DNA of 63,178 nt from an uncultured Neomegalonema sp. (GTDB taxonomy: Bacteria; Pseudomonadota; Alphaproteobacteria; Rhodobacterales; Rhodobacteraceae), in assembly GCA_937958625.1 (NCBI GenBank), contig CALGNO010000002.1, forward strand, positions 1-63,178, in the 5' to 3' direction. The translations under genes and the position numbers were made by a program. Shown in pieces: positions 7,238 to 14,892 of this stretch (its first letter is position 1; every line of letters begins with the position of its first letter). Below the pieces are notes generated by a model. That model had not been told where the DNA came from, ran no database searches, and was given only the letters and a program-made list of their open reading frames with translations.

Positions 7238-7280
7238 TTACGCATTTTGCGTTGACACGTTATGCGTTTTGCGTAATAAC
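7238..7280 (+). promoter_or_regulatory. Rightward early promoter with two operators
   Basis: TTGACA (7252-7257) and a weak -10 (AATAAC at 7275-7280, spacing 17, or TAATAA one base earlier) form a rightward promoter. Operators of the same 17-bp family lie at 7238-7254, overlapping the -35, and 7260-7276, filling the spacer. They match those of the leftward promoter 0.7 kb away, so one repressor should control both transcripts. Confidence 0.78.
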
Positions 7281-7316
7281 TGCTCCCAACGACACACAGT
7301 CAGCGGGAGAGATGAG

Positions 7317-7697
7317 ATGAATATTGACGACCTCACAATCGGCGAAGCACGCGAGATCGCTGGAATGTTCGGCGGCGCAAGCGCAGAGCCAAAGCCGAGT
7401 GAATGCAGCCACGATCCAATTCCTGTCTTGGTCTGCACCGACAAGCGGGGCGTTGTCTTCGGCTATACCACGAACGCCAAAGCCGACCCGATCAATCTCA
7501 CCGACGCACGCATGTGCATTTACTGGTCGAAAGATGTGGGCGGCGTCTTTGGTTTGGCTGAGAATGGCCCAACCTCAAGCAGTCGCATCAGTGCCAAAGT
7601 CGCCAGCGTAACACTGACCGGAATCACCGCCGTTTTTGAAGCCGAAACAGCGGCGGTTGAAGCATGGGTCAATGCGCCTGTTTATGGTCGCAACTGA
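7317..7697 (+). CDS. DUF6948-like phage early protein
   Basis: A 126-residue protein beginning MNIDDLTIGEAREIAGMF, the usual N-terminus of a family of small phage proteins annotated DUF6948, which go on with a beta-rich domain of about 75 residues. Here that domain covers residues 37-120 (from DPIPVLVCTDKRGVVFGYT). It is the first gene after the rightward promoter and has GGGAGAG before its ATG. An upstream in-frame ATG at 7212 lies before the promoter and is discounted. Molecular function is not known. Confidence 0.7.
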   Translation: MNIDDLTIGEAREIAGMFGGASAEPKPSECSHDPIPVLVCTDKRGVVFGYTTNAKADPINLTDARMCIYWSKDVGGVFGLAENGPTSSSRISAKVASVTLTGITAVFEAETAAVEAWVNAPVYGRN

Positions 7698-7903
7698 TGG
7701 CTCGCCTTATCAAAGGAAGCGCAGAGAACTTTAGCCGCTTCGGTTCCGGCCACGGCTCCGGCCACGGCTACGGCCACGGCTCCAGTGACGGTCACGGCTC
7801 TGGCGATGGCCACGGCTCCGGCGATTCCGATGGCTACGGCTACGGCGATGGCTACGGCCACGGCTCCAGTCACGGCCACGGCTCCGGCGAGACGTTGGTC
7901 TAA
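7697..7903 (+). CDS. Glycine/histidine/serine-rich repeat protein
   Basis: A 68-residue protein. The first 17 residues (MARLIKGSAENFSRF) are ordinary, and the rest is built of GSGHG, GYGHG and GDGHG units. The ATG overlaps the DUF6948 stop as TGATG. His, Tyr and Asp alternate with Gly and Ser, so the tail is disordered and could bind divalent metal. Gly/Tyr-rich tails of this kind turn up next to similar early phage genes; I know no function. Confidence 0.55.
   Translation: MARLIKGSAENFSRFGSGHGSGHGYGHGSSDGHGSGDGHGSGDSDGYGYGDGYGHGSSHGHGSGETLV
7746..7889. repeat. GGC-CAC-GGC-TCC type coding microsatellite
   Basis: Short imperfect units of 6-12 bp of the kind GGCTCCGGCCAC encode the Gly/His/Ser tail. 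The repeat is in frame with the gene at 7697-7903 and would be prone to slippage. Confidence 0.85.
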
Positions 7904-7951
7904 CCCCATTCACAGCGGGTTAGCGCCCGCTACCTTACCGGGAGAGACAAG

Positions 7952-8254
7952 ATGCACATTCACACAAGCCGCCAGTCCCGCAATCGCATTGCCGAGGCTG
8001 CGAACGCCGACGCAGCCTTGCGCGCACGCTATTCCGATGCTGCCGGTCGAGTTTCCGCCGAACTGGTAAAACTCGCACCTTTCATCACCGATGACCTTGC
8101 GCTTCTCGTCAACGCTGAAAACCACGACTTCGATGCTCTCGACGCCGCCGGTGCCGCGTTTTCAGAAGACTGGGAGACAATCGTCAACGTGCTTTCGTCG
8201 GCGTCTGAAATGATCGCTCCCCGCCAGCGCGCCGCTGCAATCGCAGCCGAGTAA
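7952..8254 (+). CDS. Hypothetical phage protein
   Basis: A 100-residue Ala-rich helical protein preceded by GGGAGAGACAAG and a stem-loop (7914-7931). No family recognised. It sits among rightward early accessory genes. Confidence 0.55.
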   Translation: MHIHTSRQSRNRIAEAANADAALRARYSDAAGRVSAELVKLAPFITDDLALLVNAENHDFDALDAAGAAFSEDWETIVNVLSSASEMIAPRQRAAAIAAE

Positions 8255-8276
8255 CCCCCACGCATACGGAGATACG

Positions 8277-9314
8277 ATGATGGCAACTGCCCTTATGCTG
8301 CCCGCCGCAAAACAGCACTACGCCGCCGATATGCTTGCCCGTGGAGAGTACGCCGATCAGAGCGGCTCATCTTTTCGCGGCTGCTCGATAGGCTGCTATG
8401 CGCGCGAGATTGACCCGAGTCGGGAAAATTTCTGCGCACACGCTGATGTTGCCGCTCATTACGGCTATCCCGAGTGGCTCGCCCACTTGCAAGATACGAT
8501 TTTCGAGGGCCTGCCGGAAGACGAAGCTATCGCATGGCACATGCAGATTGCGGCAGAAATAGACGCGCTGAATGGTCGTTACGCTGAGCCGCCATGGCAA
8601 GCAATTCTTCACATGATCCATGCTGCAATACTTCGCGTATCGCTGCCCTTCGCGGGCGAGAGCAAGATTGCAGTCGAGACCGTGATTGGCCTTCACGATA
8701 CAGCGAGCAGGGGCGATGTTGTCGATGAAGCCGCATGGTCCGCCGCATGGTCCGCCGCGTCCGCCGCGTCCGCCGCGTCCGCCGCAAGGTCCGCCGCAAG
8801 GTCCGCCGCATGGTCCGCCGCGTCCGCCGCGTCCGCCGCAAGGTCCGCCGCGTCCGCCGCATGGTCCGCCGCATGCGCCGCAAGGTCCGCCGCGTCCGCC
8901 GCATGGTCCGCCGCATATCAGGAAATTCGCGATAGCGTGCTGATGGTTCTTCGCGCCGCCCAACCCCCACACAGCGGGGGCCTTCCCCGCTCCACAAAGG
9001 AGCCGGACATGTTCGGACACATTGAAGCCACCATCGACCCGACCTCCCGCAACGTCGAGATCAGCGCCGAGACGGTTTGCGAAAGTCCCTTTCTCAAAAA
9101 ACAGGAAGTCGTGATGCTCGAGGTCAACGACGGCACGATCTATATCAACACTCCGTCCCGCGCGGTCGCCGACATGATCGTTGCGCTCTTGGACGGCAAC
9201 ACGCGGGATAATCCGTGCCTTGAGGAACCCGACCGCCTTCGCCAGCTTCTCGGCGAGATTATCGGCGATGAACCGTCCGACGCCGCGTCCGACCGCGCTA
9301 AGGAGGCCTCGTAA
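8277..9314 (+). CDS. Phage protein with Ala-Trp-Ser repeats, fused in frame to a second small gene
   Basis: The frame is open for 345 codons but looks like two genes joined. Residues 1-140 form a globular domain (PEWLAHLQDTIFEGLPEDEA and similar). Residues 152-213 are repeats of AAWSAASAA and AARSAA. Residues 225-243 are encoded by what looks like an intergenic leader: a 7-bp hairpin (8973-8991) and a strong AAAGGAG before ATG 9009. Residues 245-345, from MFGHIEATIDPTSRN, are a separate domain. I infer that an ancestral stop was lost, or that the second part is also made on its own from 9009. Ala-Trp-Ser repeats are known in phage proteins of unknown role. Confidence 0.6.
   Translation: MMATALMLPAAKQHYAADMLARGEYADQSGSSFRGCSIGCYAREIDPSRENFCAHADVAAHYGYPEWLAHLQDTIFEGLPEDEAIAWHMQIAAEIDALNGRYAEPPWQAILHMIHAAILRVSLPFAGESKIAVETVIGLHDTASRGDVVDEAAWSAAWSAASAASAASAARSAARSAAWSAASAASAARSAASAAWSAACAARSAASAAWSAAYQEIRDSVLMVLRAAQPPHSGGLPRSTKEPDMFGHIEATIDPTSRNVEISAETVCESPFLKKQEVVMLEVNDGTIYINTPSRAVADMIVALLDGNTRDNPCLEEPDRLRQLLGEIIGDEPSDAASDRAKEAS
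8730..8915. repeat. Degenerate GCCGC(A/G)-(T/A)GGTCC coding repeat
   Basis: Alternating blocks TGGTCCGCCGCA, CGTCCGCCGCG and AGGTCCGCCGCA encode Trp-Ser-Ala-Ala, Ser-Ala-Ala and Arg-Ser-Ala-Ala. Because every unit keeps the frame, unit gain or loss changes only repeat length. Confidence 0.88.
8973..9011 (+). promoter_or_regulatory. Stem-loop and internal ribosome-binding site
   Basis: AGCGGGG (8973-8979) pairs with CCCCGCT (8985-8991), followed by AAAGGAG and ATG at 9009. The arrangement copies the leader of the gene at 7952, so an independent start for the 101-residue product 9009-9314 is likely although the frame is continuous. Confidence 0.55.
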
Positions 9315-9697
9315 TGACCCCCGAGACCATCATCATCCGCCCCGGCAATCCCGGTGTGTCGATCTATCCCGGAGGCGTTGACGTTGGCCCCACCGGCCAC
9401 AGCGCGTGCGTGTTTATCGAGGATGCCGACACATCGGTTGCCGTGACGATGCCGAGCAATGAGGCAGCGGTTGCCTTTGCGGAGGCTATGAATAGCGGTG
9501 ATTGCAGCGTTCGCGCCGCCGCTCCCGAGCTGCTGGAGGCGCTGGAGGCATGGGACGCCTGTGAAGCCGCGGGAAATGTCTTTTGGGATGACAAGACAGG
9601 CGATGATGCAATTTCTGATCAATTTTTCCGCTGCAAAGAGCAGGCTTTAAAGCTGTCCCGCGCTGCCATCGCCAAGGCGAAAGGCGGTGACGCATGA
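9314..9697 (+). CDS. Hypothetical phage protein with APELLEALE motif
   Basis: A 127-residue protein. Residues 1-65 are beta-rich (ACVFIEDADTSVAVTM) and the C-terminal half contains AAPELLEALEAWDACE, a motif seen in many small phage proteins of unknown role. Its ATG overlaps the previous stop (TAATG). Confidence 0.6.
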   Translation: MTPETIIIRPGNPGVSIYPGGVDVGPTGHSACVFIEDADTSVAVTMPSNEAAVAFAEAMNSGDCSVRAAAPELLEALEAWDACEAAGNVFWDDKTGDDAISDQFFRCKEQALKLSRAAIAKAKGGDA

Positions 9698-9981
9698 AGG
9701 CCAATATAGGGCATAACTCGCCGCCGCCTGATGGGTATATGGACATTTCCAGCGCGCCTAAAGATGGCACTGAGATTGAGTGTCTTTACCGACTTCCTGG
9801 CGGTGGCTTCGAAGAGGGCGGTATAATCATGTGGTCCGACAACCCAATCTGCATGTTGGGTCGCCGCGCCGGTTCTTTTCCTGAGGGATGGGCAGTCGGC
9901 TATTCAGAGGCCACAGATACCAATCTCCCTGTTGATGCTCCTGATTTTTGGCGTGAAATTACTAATCAGGTGAAGTCATGA
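9694..9981 (+). CDS. Hypothetical phage protein, DUF551-like
   Basis: A 95-residue protein with MDISSAPKDGTEIECLYR near residue 16, like the WISVKDRLP/SAPKDGT start of DUF551-type phage proteins, and a Trp-rich C-terminal half (GWAVGYSEATD). Function unknown. ATGA overlap with the upstream gene. Confidence 0.55.
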   Translation: MKANIGHNSPPPDGYMDISSAPKDGTEIECLYRLPGGGFEEGGIIMWSDNPICMLGRRAGSFPEGWAVGYSEATDTNLPVDAPDFWREITNQVKS

Positions 9982-10259
9982 CCCGCGCCGAATGGATCAT
10001 CCTTGTCGCCGTTTCGGTAAGCCCTTCGCTTCCTGCGTTTGTCTTATACGCCCGTAGCGCGCCTCACCCGCCCGCACAGGCAGCCTCAGAGCGCACCGAA
10101 GACAGCCAGTGGCACATGCGATGCGGGTGCGACAGCAAGGGCGGATACTGCATCCACGTCAACCGCGAAACCCGCGAAATCAGCTTTCAGGATTTGACCG
10201 CTGACGCCTGCGTGGACGGTCGGTTGAAATCGAACACCGGCACCGAGCCGAGACGGTAG
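9978..10259 (+). CDS. Small membrane or exported phage protein
   Basis: A 93-residue protein whose residues 6-27 (WIILVAVSVSPSLPAFVLYA) form one hydrophobic helix. The remainder is polar with four Cys (MRCGCDSKGGYC and ADAC). A signal anchor with a small disulfide-bonded periplasmic domain is plausible. No family recognised. Confidence 0.55.
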   Translation: MTRAEWIILVAVSVSPSLPAFVLYARSAPHPPAQAASERTEDSQWHMRCGCDSKGGYCIHVNRETREISFQDLTADACVDGRLKSNTGTEPRR

Positions 10260-10306
10260 CGGGCGCGAACCGCTCGACACGACAACACGAGATTGGAGTT
10301 AATGCC

Positions 10307-11419
10307 ATGGACGGAAACGCCACAATCGAACGAACGTCTTCAGACGTTGCAGTTATCACCAACCCCGATGCGCTCCAAGCCGCGTTCAGCGCGCCGGATG
10401 ATGACGGGCTTCAACGCCTGCTTAATCAGATCAAGGCGGGCGCGACCGGGGAAGTCCCTGACCTGACCACGGCGAAAGGGCGAGCGCGAATTGCATCTCT
10501 TGCGGCTAAGGTCGCGTCATCGAAGACCACTATCGATAAATTCGGCAAGAATTTGGGCGCAGATATGCGCGCTCAGATCAACGCGATCAACGCCCGCCGG
10601 AATGTCGCGACTGAATTTCTGGACAATCTGAAGGCGGAAGTGCGCGCGCCTTTGACAGAATGGGAGGAATCCGAGAAAAAACGGATTTCCGGCCACGAGA
10701 AGACAATCGCAGACATCAAAGACTGCGTGGTCAGCGCCGACGAACCCTCCGCACATATCGAGCGCGCCATTAGTCATTTGCGCTCTTTCGATACCGGCGA
10801 GGCCATGCAGGAATTTCAGAAGCAAGCCGAAGATGCCAAATCTGCGACCTTGCTAATTCTGAATGATCGGCTGACCGCCGCGAAAGACCGAGAGCAGCAG
10901 CAAGCCGAACTCGCCAAGCTGCGCGCAGAGGCAGAAGAACGGCGCAAGGCGGATGAAGCACGCGCCCTTGCCGAAGCGGAGGCCACTAAGGCAGCAGAAG
11001 AAAAAGCCGCCGCCGAGCGCCGTAAAGAAGCCGAGGCCAAGGCCATTGCCGATGCCGCCGAACAGGCCCGCGAAGACGAGCGCCGCAAAGCAGAGCAGGC
11101 CGCAGCGGAGAACAAAGCCCGTGTGGAGAAAGCTGAGGCTGACGCCATCGAAGCAGCAAGGCGAGCGGAGAAGGCTGAAGAGGACGCCAAGACCACCGCA
11201 TCGCTGGCCGTTGCACGCGAGCGGGCCGAAGCTGTTGAACGAGCAGAGCAGGCAGCGCGTCAAGAGCGCTCGCGCCGTGAAGACGCGGAACACCGCAAGG
11301 CGGTGTTCCAGCGCGCGGCTGACTCCCTGACCGCCGGGGGCGTCAGCAAGTCAGCATCGATCAAGGCAGTCGAACTGATCGCCGCAGGCGCGGTCCCAAA
11401 CATCACAATGTCATTCTAG
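10307..11419 (+). CDS. Long coiled-coil phage protein upstream of ERF
   Basis: A 370-residue protein. Residues 1-180 are a helical domain (KGRARIASLAAKVASSKTTI, typical of phage proteins that precede single-strand annealing genes). Residues 180-325 are one Ala/Glu/Lys/Arg-rich coiled coil (AEAEATKAAEEKAAAERRKE and similar). The C-terminal 40 residues end in SASIKAVELIAAGAVPNI. Its position 12 bases before the ERF gene suggests an accessory role in recombination, though no biochemical function is known to me. A hairpin (10258-10274) lies in its leader. Confidence 0.7.
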   Translation: MDGNATIERTSSDVAVITNPDALQAAFSAPDDDGLQRLLNQIKAGATGEVPDLTTAKGRARIASLAAKVASSKTTIDKFGKNLGADMRAQINAINARRNVATEFLDNLKAEVRAPLTEWEESEKKRISGHEKTIADIKDCVVSADEPSAHIERAISHLRSFDTGEAMQEFQKQAEDAKSATLLILNDRLTAAKDREQQQAELAKLRAEAEERRKADEARALAEAEATKAAEEKAAAERRKEAEAKAIADAAEQAREDERRKAEQAAAENKARVEKAEADAIEAARRAEKAEEDAKTTASLAVARERAEAVERAEQAARQERSRREDAEHRKAVFQRAADSLTAGGVSKSASIKAVELIAAGAVPNITMSF

Positions 11420-11431
11420 GAGACCCCCCCC

Positions 11432-12157
11432 ATGGACGGAAGCACCGAAATTGTCGCTCACACAGAAGCGGCACCTACTGACCCGATGCTGGCGATGATC
11501 GAGCGGGTCTTGCTCAATCCCGACTTGCCGATGGAGCGCCTCGACAAGATGCTTGATCTTCGCGAGCGCCAGATGGCGAAGGAATCCGAGCAGGAGTTTA
11601 ACCGCGCCTTTGCCGCTGCGATGGCGGAAATGCCGATTGTGCAGCGCACGAGCAAGAACCACCACCTCAAACGTGATTACGCATCGCTTGACGATCTTAT
11701 CAGGGCCGCGCGTCCGACGCTATCGAAGCACGGGCTTTCCTTAAATTGGGAAGTTCAGGTTGGCGAAATGATTAAAGTCACGGCGATTGTTCGTCATGCC
11801 TCCGGTCATTTCATCAGCACTTCGGACGAAGCGGCGCGGGACAAATCCGGCTCGATGAACGTGCTTCAAGGTGGCGGGTCAACCCAGACGTACCTCAAGA
11901 GATATACCGGTTTTGCTATTCTCGGTATGGCGTCCGGTGACGAGCAGGATGACGACGGGCGCGGTGCGCAGCCAATCCCGAAAATCACAGCCGACGCATT
12001 CACTGCCTTGGCTTCTGAAATCGCAGACACCGGTAGCGATGAGAAGGCCGTCATGGCGTTCTTGAAAGTCGATGACCTGCACGAAATTGACGAGGTGCAG
12101 TATGGTCGCGTTATGGCGATGCTCGCCAAGAAACGCGCTCAGGCGGAGGCTGCGTGA
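11432..12157 (+). CDS. erf: ERF-family single-strand DNA annealing protein
   Basis: A 241-residue member of the ERF recombinase family. The core MPIVQRTSKNHHLKRDYASL followed by ARPTLSKHGLSLNWEV is diagnostic, as is GSTQTYLKRYTGFAILGMAS with the following GDEQDDDG. ERF proteins form rings that anneal complementary single strands during recombination and genome circularisation. It is paired with a YqaJ exonuclease directly downstream (TGATG overlap), giving a two-component synaptase/exonuclease system like lambda Red. Confidence 0.92.
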   Translation: MDGSTEIVAHTEAAPTDPMLAMIERVLLNPDLPMERLDKMLDLRERQMAKESEQEFNRAFAAAMAEMPIVQRTSKNHHLKRDYASLDDLIRAARPTLSKHGLSLNWEVQVGEMIKVTAIVRHASGHFISTSDEAARDKSGSMNVLQGGGSTQTYLKRYTGFAILGMASGDEQDDDGRGAQPIPKITADAFTALASEIADTGSDEKAVMAFLKVDDLHEIDEVQYGRVMAMLAKKRAQAEAA

Positions 12158-12768
12158 TGGAGCAGGGCACCGAAGAATGGGAAGCGGCGCGGTGCGGAGC
12201 CGTGACAGCTTCACGCATCAAGGATGTTATGGCGAAGGGTCAAAAGGGCGCACCTTCCAAAACGCGTGCGACCTACATGGGCGAGTTGATCGCTGAGACA
12301 ATGACCGGCGTCCCTGCGGATAGCTTCACCAGCGCAGCGATGCAGCATGGCACCGATACCGAAGGCGAGGCGCGCGCCGCTTACGCATTGCTTCGCGAGG
12401 CGGTTGATGAAGTCGGCTTTGTCGCGCATCCGTCAATATCTCGATCCGGCGCAAGCCCTGACGGTCTTGTCGGCGATGATGGACTGGTCGAGTTTAAGTG
12501 CCCGAACAGCGCAACCCATATCGCCACCTTGCGTGGTGCCAAGATCGCGCGGGCTTATGCCCTTCAAATGCAGTGGCAAATGGCCTGCACGGGTCGGAAA
12601 TGGTGCGACTTCGTATCCTATGACCCGAGAATGCGCGCGGACCTGTCAGTCAGCATCGAACGCATCGAACGCGATGACGAGTTGATAGCTGAGATTGAAG
12701 CCGAGGTTACCGCGTTTCTTGCCGAAATGGACGCGGCGATTGCGGACCTTGAGGGGATCGCGGCGTAA
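12157..12768 (+). CDS. YqaJ/lambda-exonuclease family recombination nuclease
   Basis: A 203-residue YqaJ-domain nuclease: GTEEWEAARCGAVTASR at the N-terminus, then AAMQHGTDTEGEARAAY, then SPDGLVGDDGLVEFKCP holding the catalytic D and E-x-K, and QMQWQMACTGRKWCDFV. It would resect 5' strands at ends to give substrate for ERF. I use the ATG at 12157, overlapping the ERF stop; a GTG three bases upstream is possible. Confidence 0.92.
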   Translation: MEQGTEEWEAARCGAVTASRIKDVMAKGQKGAPSKTRATYMGELIAETMTGVPADSFTSAAMQHGTDTEGEARAAYALLREAVDEVGFVAHPSISRSGASPDGLVGDDGLVEFKCPNSATHIATLRGAKIARAYALQMQWQMACTGRKWCDFVSYDPRMRADLSVSIERIERDDELIAEIEAEVTAFLAEMDAAIADLEGIAA

Positions 12769-13175
12769 TGGCTGGCCAGACGATCATTCTCGCGGGAGCA
12801 AGGCAGCGCGATATGGCTCACCGCCTTATCGACGCGGCGAAAGATGGCTTCATCGTCAACGTGCGAGAGCCGACCCGTAACGAAGATCAGAATTCGCGTA
12901 TGTGGGCCATGTTGTCCGATGTGGCGAGGTCAAAGCCCGAAGGCAGGCACTGGACCACCGACGCGTGGAAAGCCGCCTTCATGCACGCTCTAGGCTGGCA
13001 AGTGCAGTTTGCGGAGCCTCTGGACGGTCAAGGCGGGCCTTTCCCGATTGGCTTCCGCACATCGAAGCTGACTGTACGCCAGATGGCCGATCTTATCACG
13101 ACGATTCAGGAATATGGCGACCGTCACGGCGTGGCGTGGTCCGAGCCCAACCCATACGAGAGGGACGCAGTATGA
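12768..13175 (+). CDS. ninB: NinB-family recombination protein
   Basis: A 135-residue NinB (Orf) family protein. NVREPTRNEDQNSRMWAMLS, then GRHWTTDAWKAAFMHAL, and a C-terminal QMADLITTIQEYGDRHGVAW are family landmarks. Lambda Orf binds single-stranded DNA and replaces RecFOR functions in Red recombination. It starts directly at the exonuclease stop and completes the recombination cassette. Confidence 0.9.
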   Translation: MAGQTIILAGARQRDMAHRLIDAAKDGFIVNVREPTRNEDQNSRMWAMLSDVARSKPEGRHWTTDAWKAAFMHALGWQVQFAEPLDGQGGPFPIGFRTSKLTVRQMADLITTIQEYGDRHGVAWSEPNPYERDAV

Positions 13176-13354
13176 TCGACAAACCGGATAACGGCGGCAT
13201 CAGGCTGGCGTGCGATGAATGCGAGGACGTTCAGGACGACACGTTCAGCGATTTCCATGAGATGCTGGAATACGCGCGTGACGACGGTTGGAAAATCAAA
13301 AAGGTCGGCGGTTATTGGGAGCATTACTGCCCAGATTGCGAGGCAGCAGCATGA
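13172..13354 (+). CDS. Small phage protein with zinc-ribbon cysteines
   Basis: A 60-residue protein with CDEC at residues 14-17 and CPDC near the C-terminus, a probable zinc ribbon around an acidic helix. The ATG overlaps the ninB stop. No known family; a DNA- or protein-binding module is the likely type. Confidence 0.6.
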   Translation: MIDKPDNGGIRLACDECEDVQDDTFSDFHEMLEYARDDGWKIKKVGGYWEHYCPDCEAAA

Positions 13355-13563
13355 CCCCCGCCCGCAAGGCCGCGCTCCAATGGTTCCACGACAGGCCCGA
13401 TCAGCCGCCAAATATCCCCGGCGCGCCCTCGCTCAATATGATCGCTCGGATGATAGCCGCGCGGGAAGTTGACGAACGCGAAAATTATTTCTCGACTCGG
13501 AAGTCGAGTAAGTTCCACCTCACCGATCTAGGCCGTCGTCGCCTACACGGAGACGACGTATGA
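13351..13563 (+). CDS. Small winged-helix-like phage protein
   Basis: A 70-residue basic protein, MTPARKAALQWFHDRPDQPP, with a pattern (helix, Pro turn, RMIAAREVDERE helix, SSKFHLTDLGRRRL) typical of a small winged helix ending in TxxGRxxL. Linked to the neighbours by ATGA overlaps. Target unknown. Confidence 0.6.
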   Translation: MTPARKAALQWFHDRPDQPPNIPGAPSLNMIARMIAAREVDERENYFSTRKSSKFHLTDLGRRRLHGDDV

Positions 13564-13814
13564 CCTACGAAATTCGCGTCACTGCCCATGCCTATCAACG
13601 GTTCCAGGAGCGGTTTTTCCCGTGCACATTTTCAACCGCCGAGGCGTATATCCTTGGCAGTCCAGTGCGGGAGTGGATTGGTCAGGGTGCCACCCGTGTA
13701 GCGCGCGGCGATATTGAAGTGCGTGCGAAGGAAGGGGCCGTCCTGACGGTCCTTCATCGGGACAATATGCGCAAAGGATTGCTGCCGTCCCGAAGCACGG
13801 GGGATCGCGCATGA
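13560..13814 (+). CDS. Hypothetical phage protein
   Basis: An 84-residue protein. ITAHAYQRFQERF-like helix near residue 8 and a C-terminal VLTVLHRDNM recall the DUF4258 layout, but the match is too loose to assign. Overlaps the Ref-like gene start by four bases. Confidence 0.5.
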   Translation: MTYEIRVTAHAYQRFQERFFPCTFSTAEAYILGSPVREWIGQGATRVARGDIEVRAKEGAVLTVLHRDNMRKGLLPSRSTGDRA

Positions 13815-14359
13815 CCCGCCTTCGCCACACCGACCTTGAGCGAAAGCACATGGCGTTCCTGCATCGACTGCCGTGCGTGGTGACAGGAAAGACCTACCCA
13901 ATCGAGGCCGCGCACGTCCGCTATCCTGACGCGGAGTTCAAAAAGGCAATCACCGGCAATTCGACCAAGCCGGACCCATGGTGGTGCCTCCCGCTGACGA
14001 AAGAAATGCACGAGTTGCAGCACAAGATGGGCGAGCGTCCGTTCTGGAAGTCGTTTCTGTTCGATCCTGACGACGTGGCGCTATCACCTCTCGCGCTGTG
14101 CCTCGACATATGGCGTTGCAGCGAAGCCGATGATGCGGAAGCGGCGAAAGACGCCATTGCGCAACATCGGATGAACGCGCGTCTTTCGAGCGAGGAAGAC
14201 GTGGTGATTGAACGAGCCGCACCGGCTGCGCCACCAGCTATTGACCGCCCCGCTGGCGGCAAGAAACGACGCGGCCCGAAGATACCGTCGCGACCCTTTT
14301 CGAAGGGTGCGCAGTACCGGGGAGTCAATGGGAAGATCAAAGAAAGGACTGCAAAATGA
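13811..14359 (+). CDS. Ref-like HNH nuclease (DUF968 type)
   Basis: A 182-residue protein. CVVTGK near residue 18, IEAAHVRY near 30, DPWWCLPLTKEMHELQHKMG around residues 55-73 and FWKSF follow the Ref/DUF968 layout of an HNH-type zinc nuclease. Phage P1 Ref is a RecA-dependent nuclease that cuts displacement loops. The C-terminal 60 residues are a basic disordered tail (GGKKRRGPKIPSRPF), which in P1 Ref (there N-terminal) helps DNA binding. Its place among recombination genes agrees. Confidence 0.78.
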   Translation: MTRLRHTDLERKHMAFLHRLPCVVTGKTYPIEAAHVRYPDAEFKKAITGNSTKPDPWWCLPLTKEMHELQHKMGERPFWKSFLFDPDDVALSPLALCLDIWRCSEADDAEAAKDAIAQHRMNARLSSEEDVVIERAAPAAPPAIDRPAGGKKRRGPKIPSRPFSKGAQYRGVNGKIKERTAK

Positions 14360-14562
14360 CCCCGACCGTGAGGATAGGCCGCGACGAACTGCTCGCACTG
14401 GCTTATGGCGGCACTGTCTGCCGCACCGACGCGACGATAGAGGCGGGGCGTAGCTTTCCTCGGGCGGACGTACTTCGCGCGCTGAACGGCAACGCTCAAG
14501 TCGAGCGGCTCCTTGCTGAAAACGCCGAATTGCGGATCAAGGCAGGTAAGCCCAATGCCTGA
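14356..14562 (+). CDS. Hypothetical phage protein
   Basis: A 68-residue protein with a helical C-terminus (VERLLAENAELRIKAG). No family recognised. ATGA overlap with the Ref-like gene supports translation. Confidence 0.5.
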   Translation: MTPTVRIGRDELLALAYGGTVCRTDATIEAGRSFPRADVLRALNGNAQVERLLAENAELRIKAGKPNA

Positions 14563-14776
14563 CATATCAGCCTACCAAGACCGATCCTGCCCGTCCCGTG
14601 GGGACTGCGCCCGATATAGGGTGCGATGGAACCCGTATCGCCAATCCGTCAGTGTTTTCGACCGAGGCGACGAAGTGCTGTGCCTCGCGTTCTTTCCGGC
14701 AACCCGCTCGCCATTCGCGCTCATTCCGACTGCCGAGGCAGACGCCCGAAACACCAGACACGAGGAAAGCCGATGA
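14555..14776 (+). CDS. Hypothetical phage protein
   Basis: A 73-residue protein starting MPDISAYQDRSCPSRGDC. Two close Cys at the N-terminus and one later may bind metal. It overlaps both neighbours slightly. No family recognised. Confidence 0.45.
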   Translation: MPDISAYQDRSCPSRGDCARYRVRWNPYRQSVSVFDRGDEVLCLAFFPATRSPFALIPTAEADARNTRHEESR

Positions 14777-14892
14777 TTGTTAGCAATCAGCAAAGTGCGG
14801 ATATGAATCCGACTATCGCGCACACAGACGGCAAGGCCGCGCTGGTCGATACCGGCGATTTAGCCCGTGCCGCGCTATCAGGAGAGACATGA
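14773..14892 (+). CDS. Possible 39-residue phage peptide
   Basis: A short frame with GAGGAAAG before its ATG, ending in an overlap with the DUF1643 gene start. It reads MIVSNQQSADMNPTIAHTDG. The coupling is the only evidence; it may instead be leader RNA of the next gene, since it ends in the recurring TATCAGGAGAGAC leader motif. Confidence 0.35.
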   Translation: MIVSNQQSADMNPTIAHTDGKAALVDTGDLARAALSGET

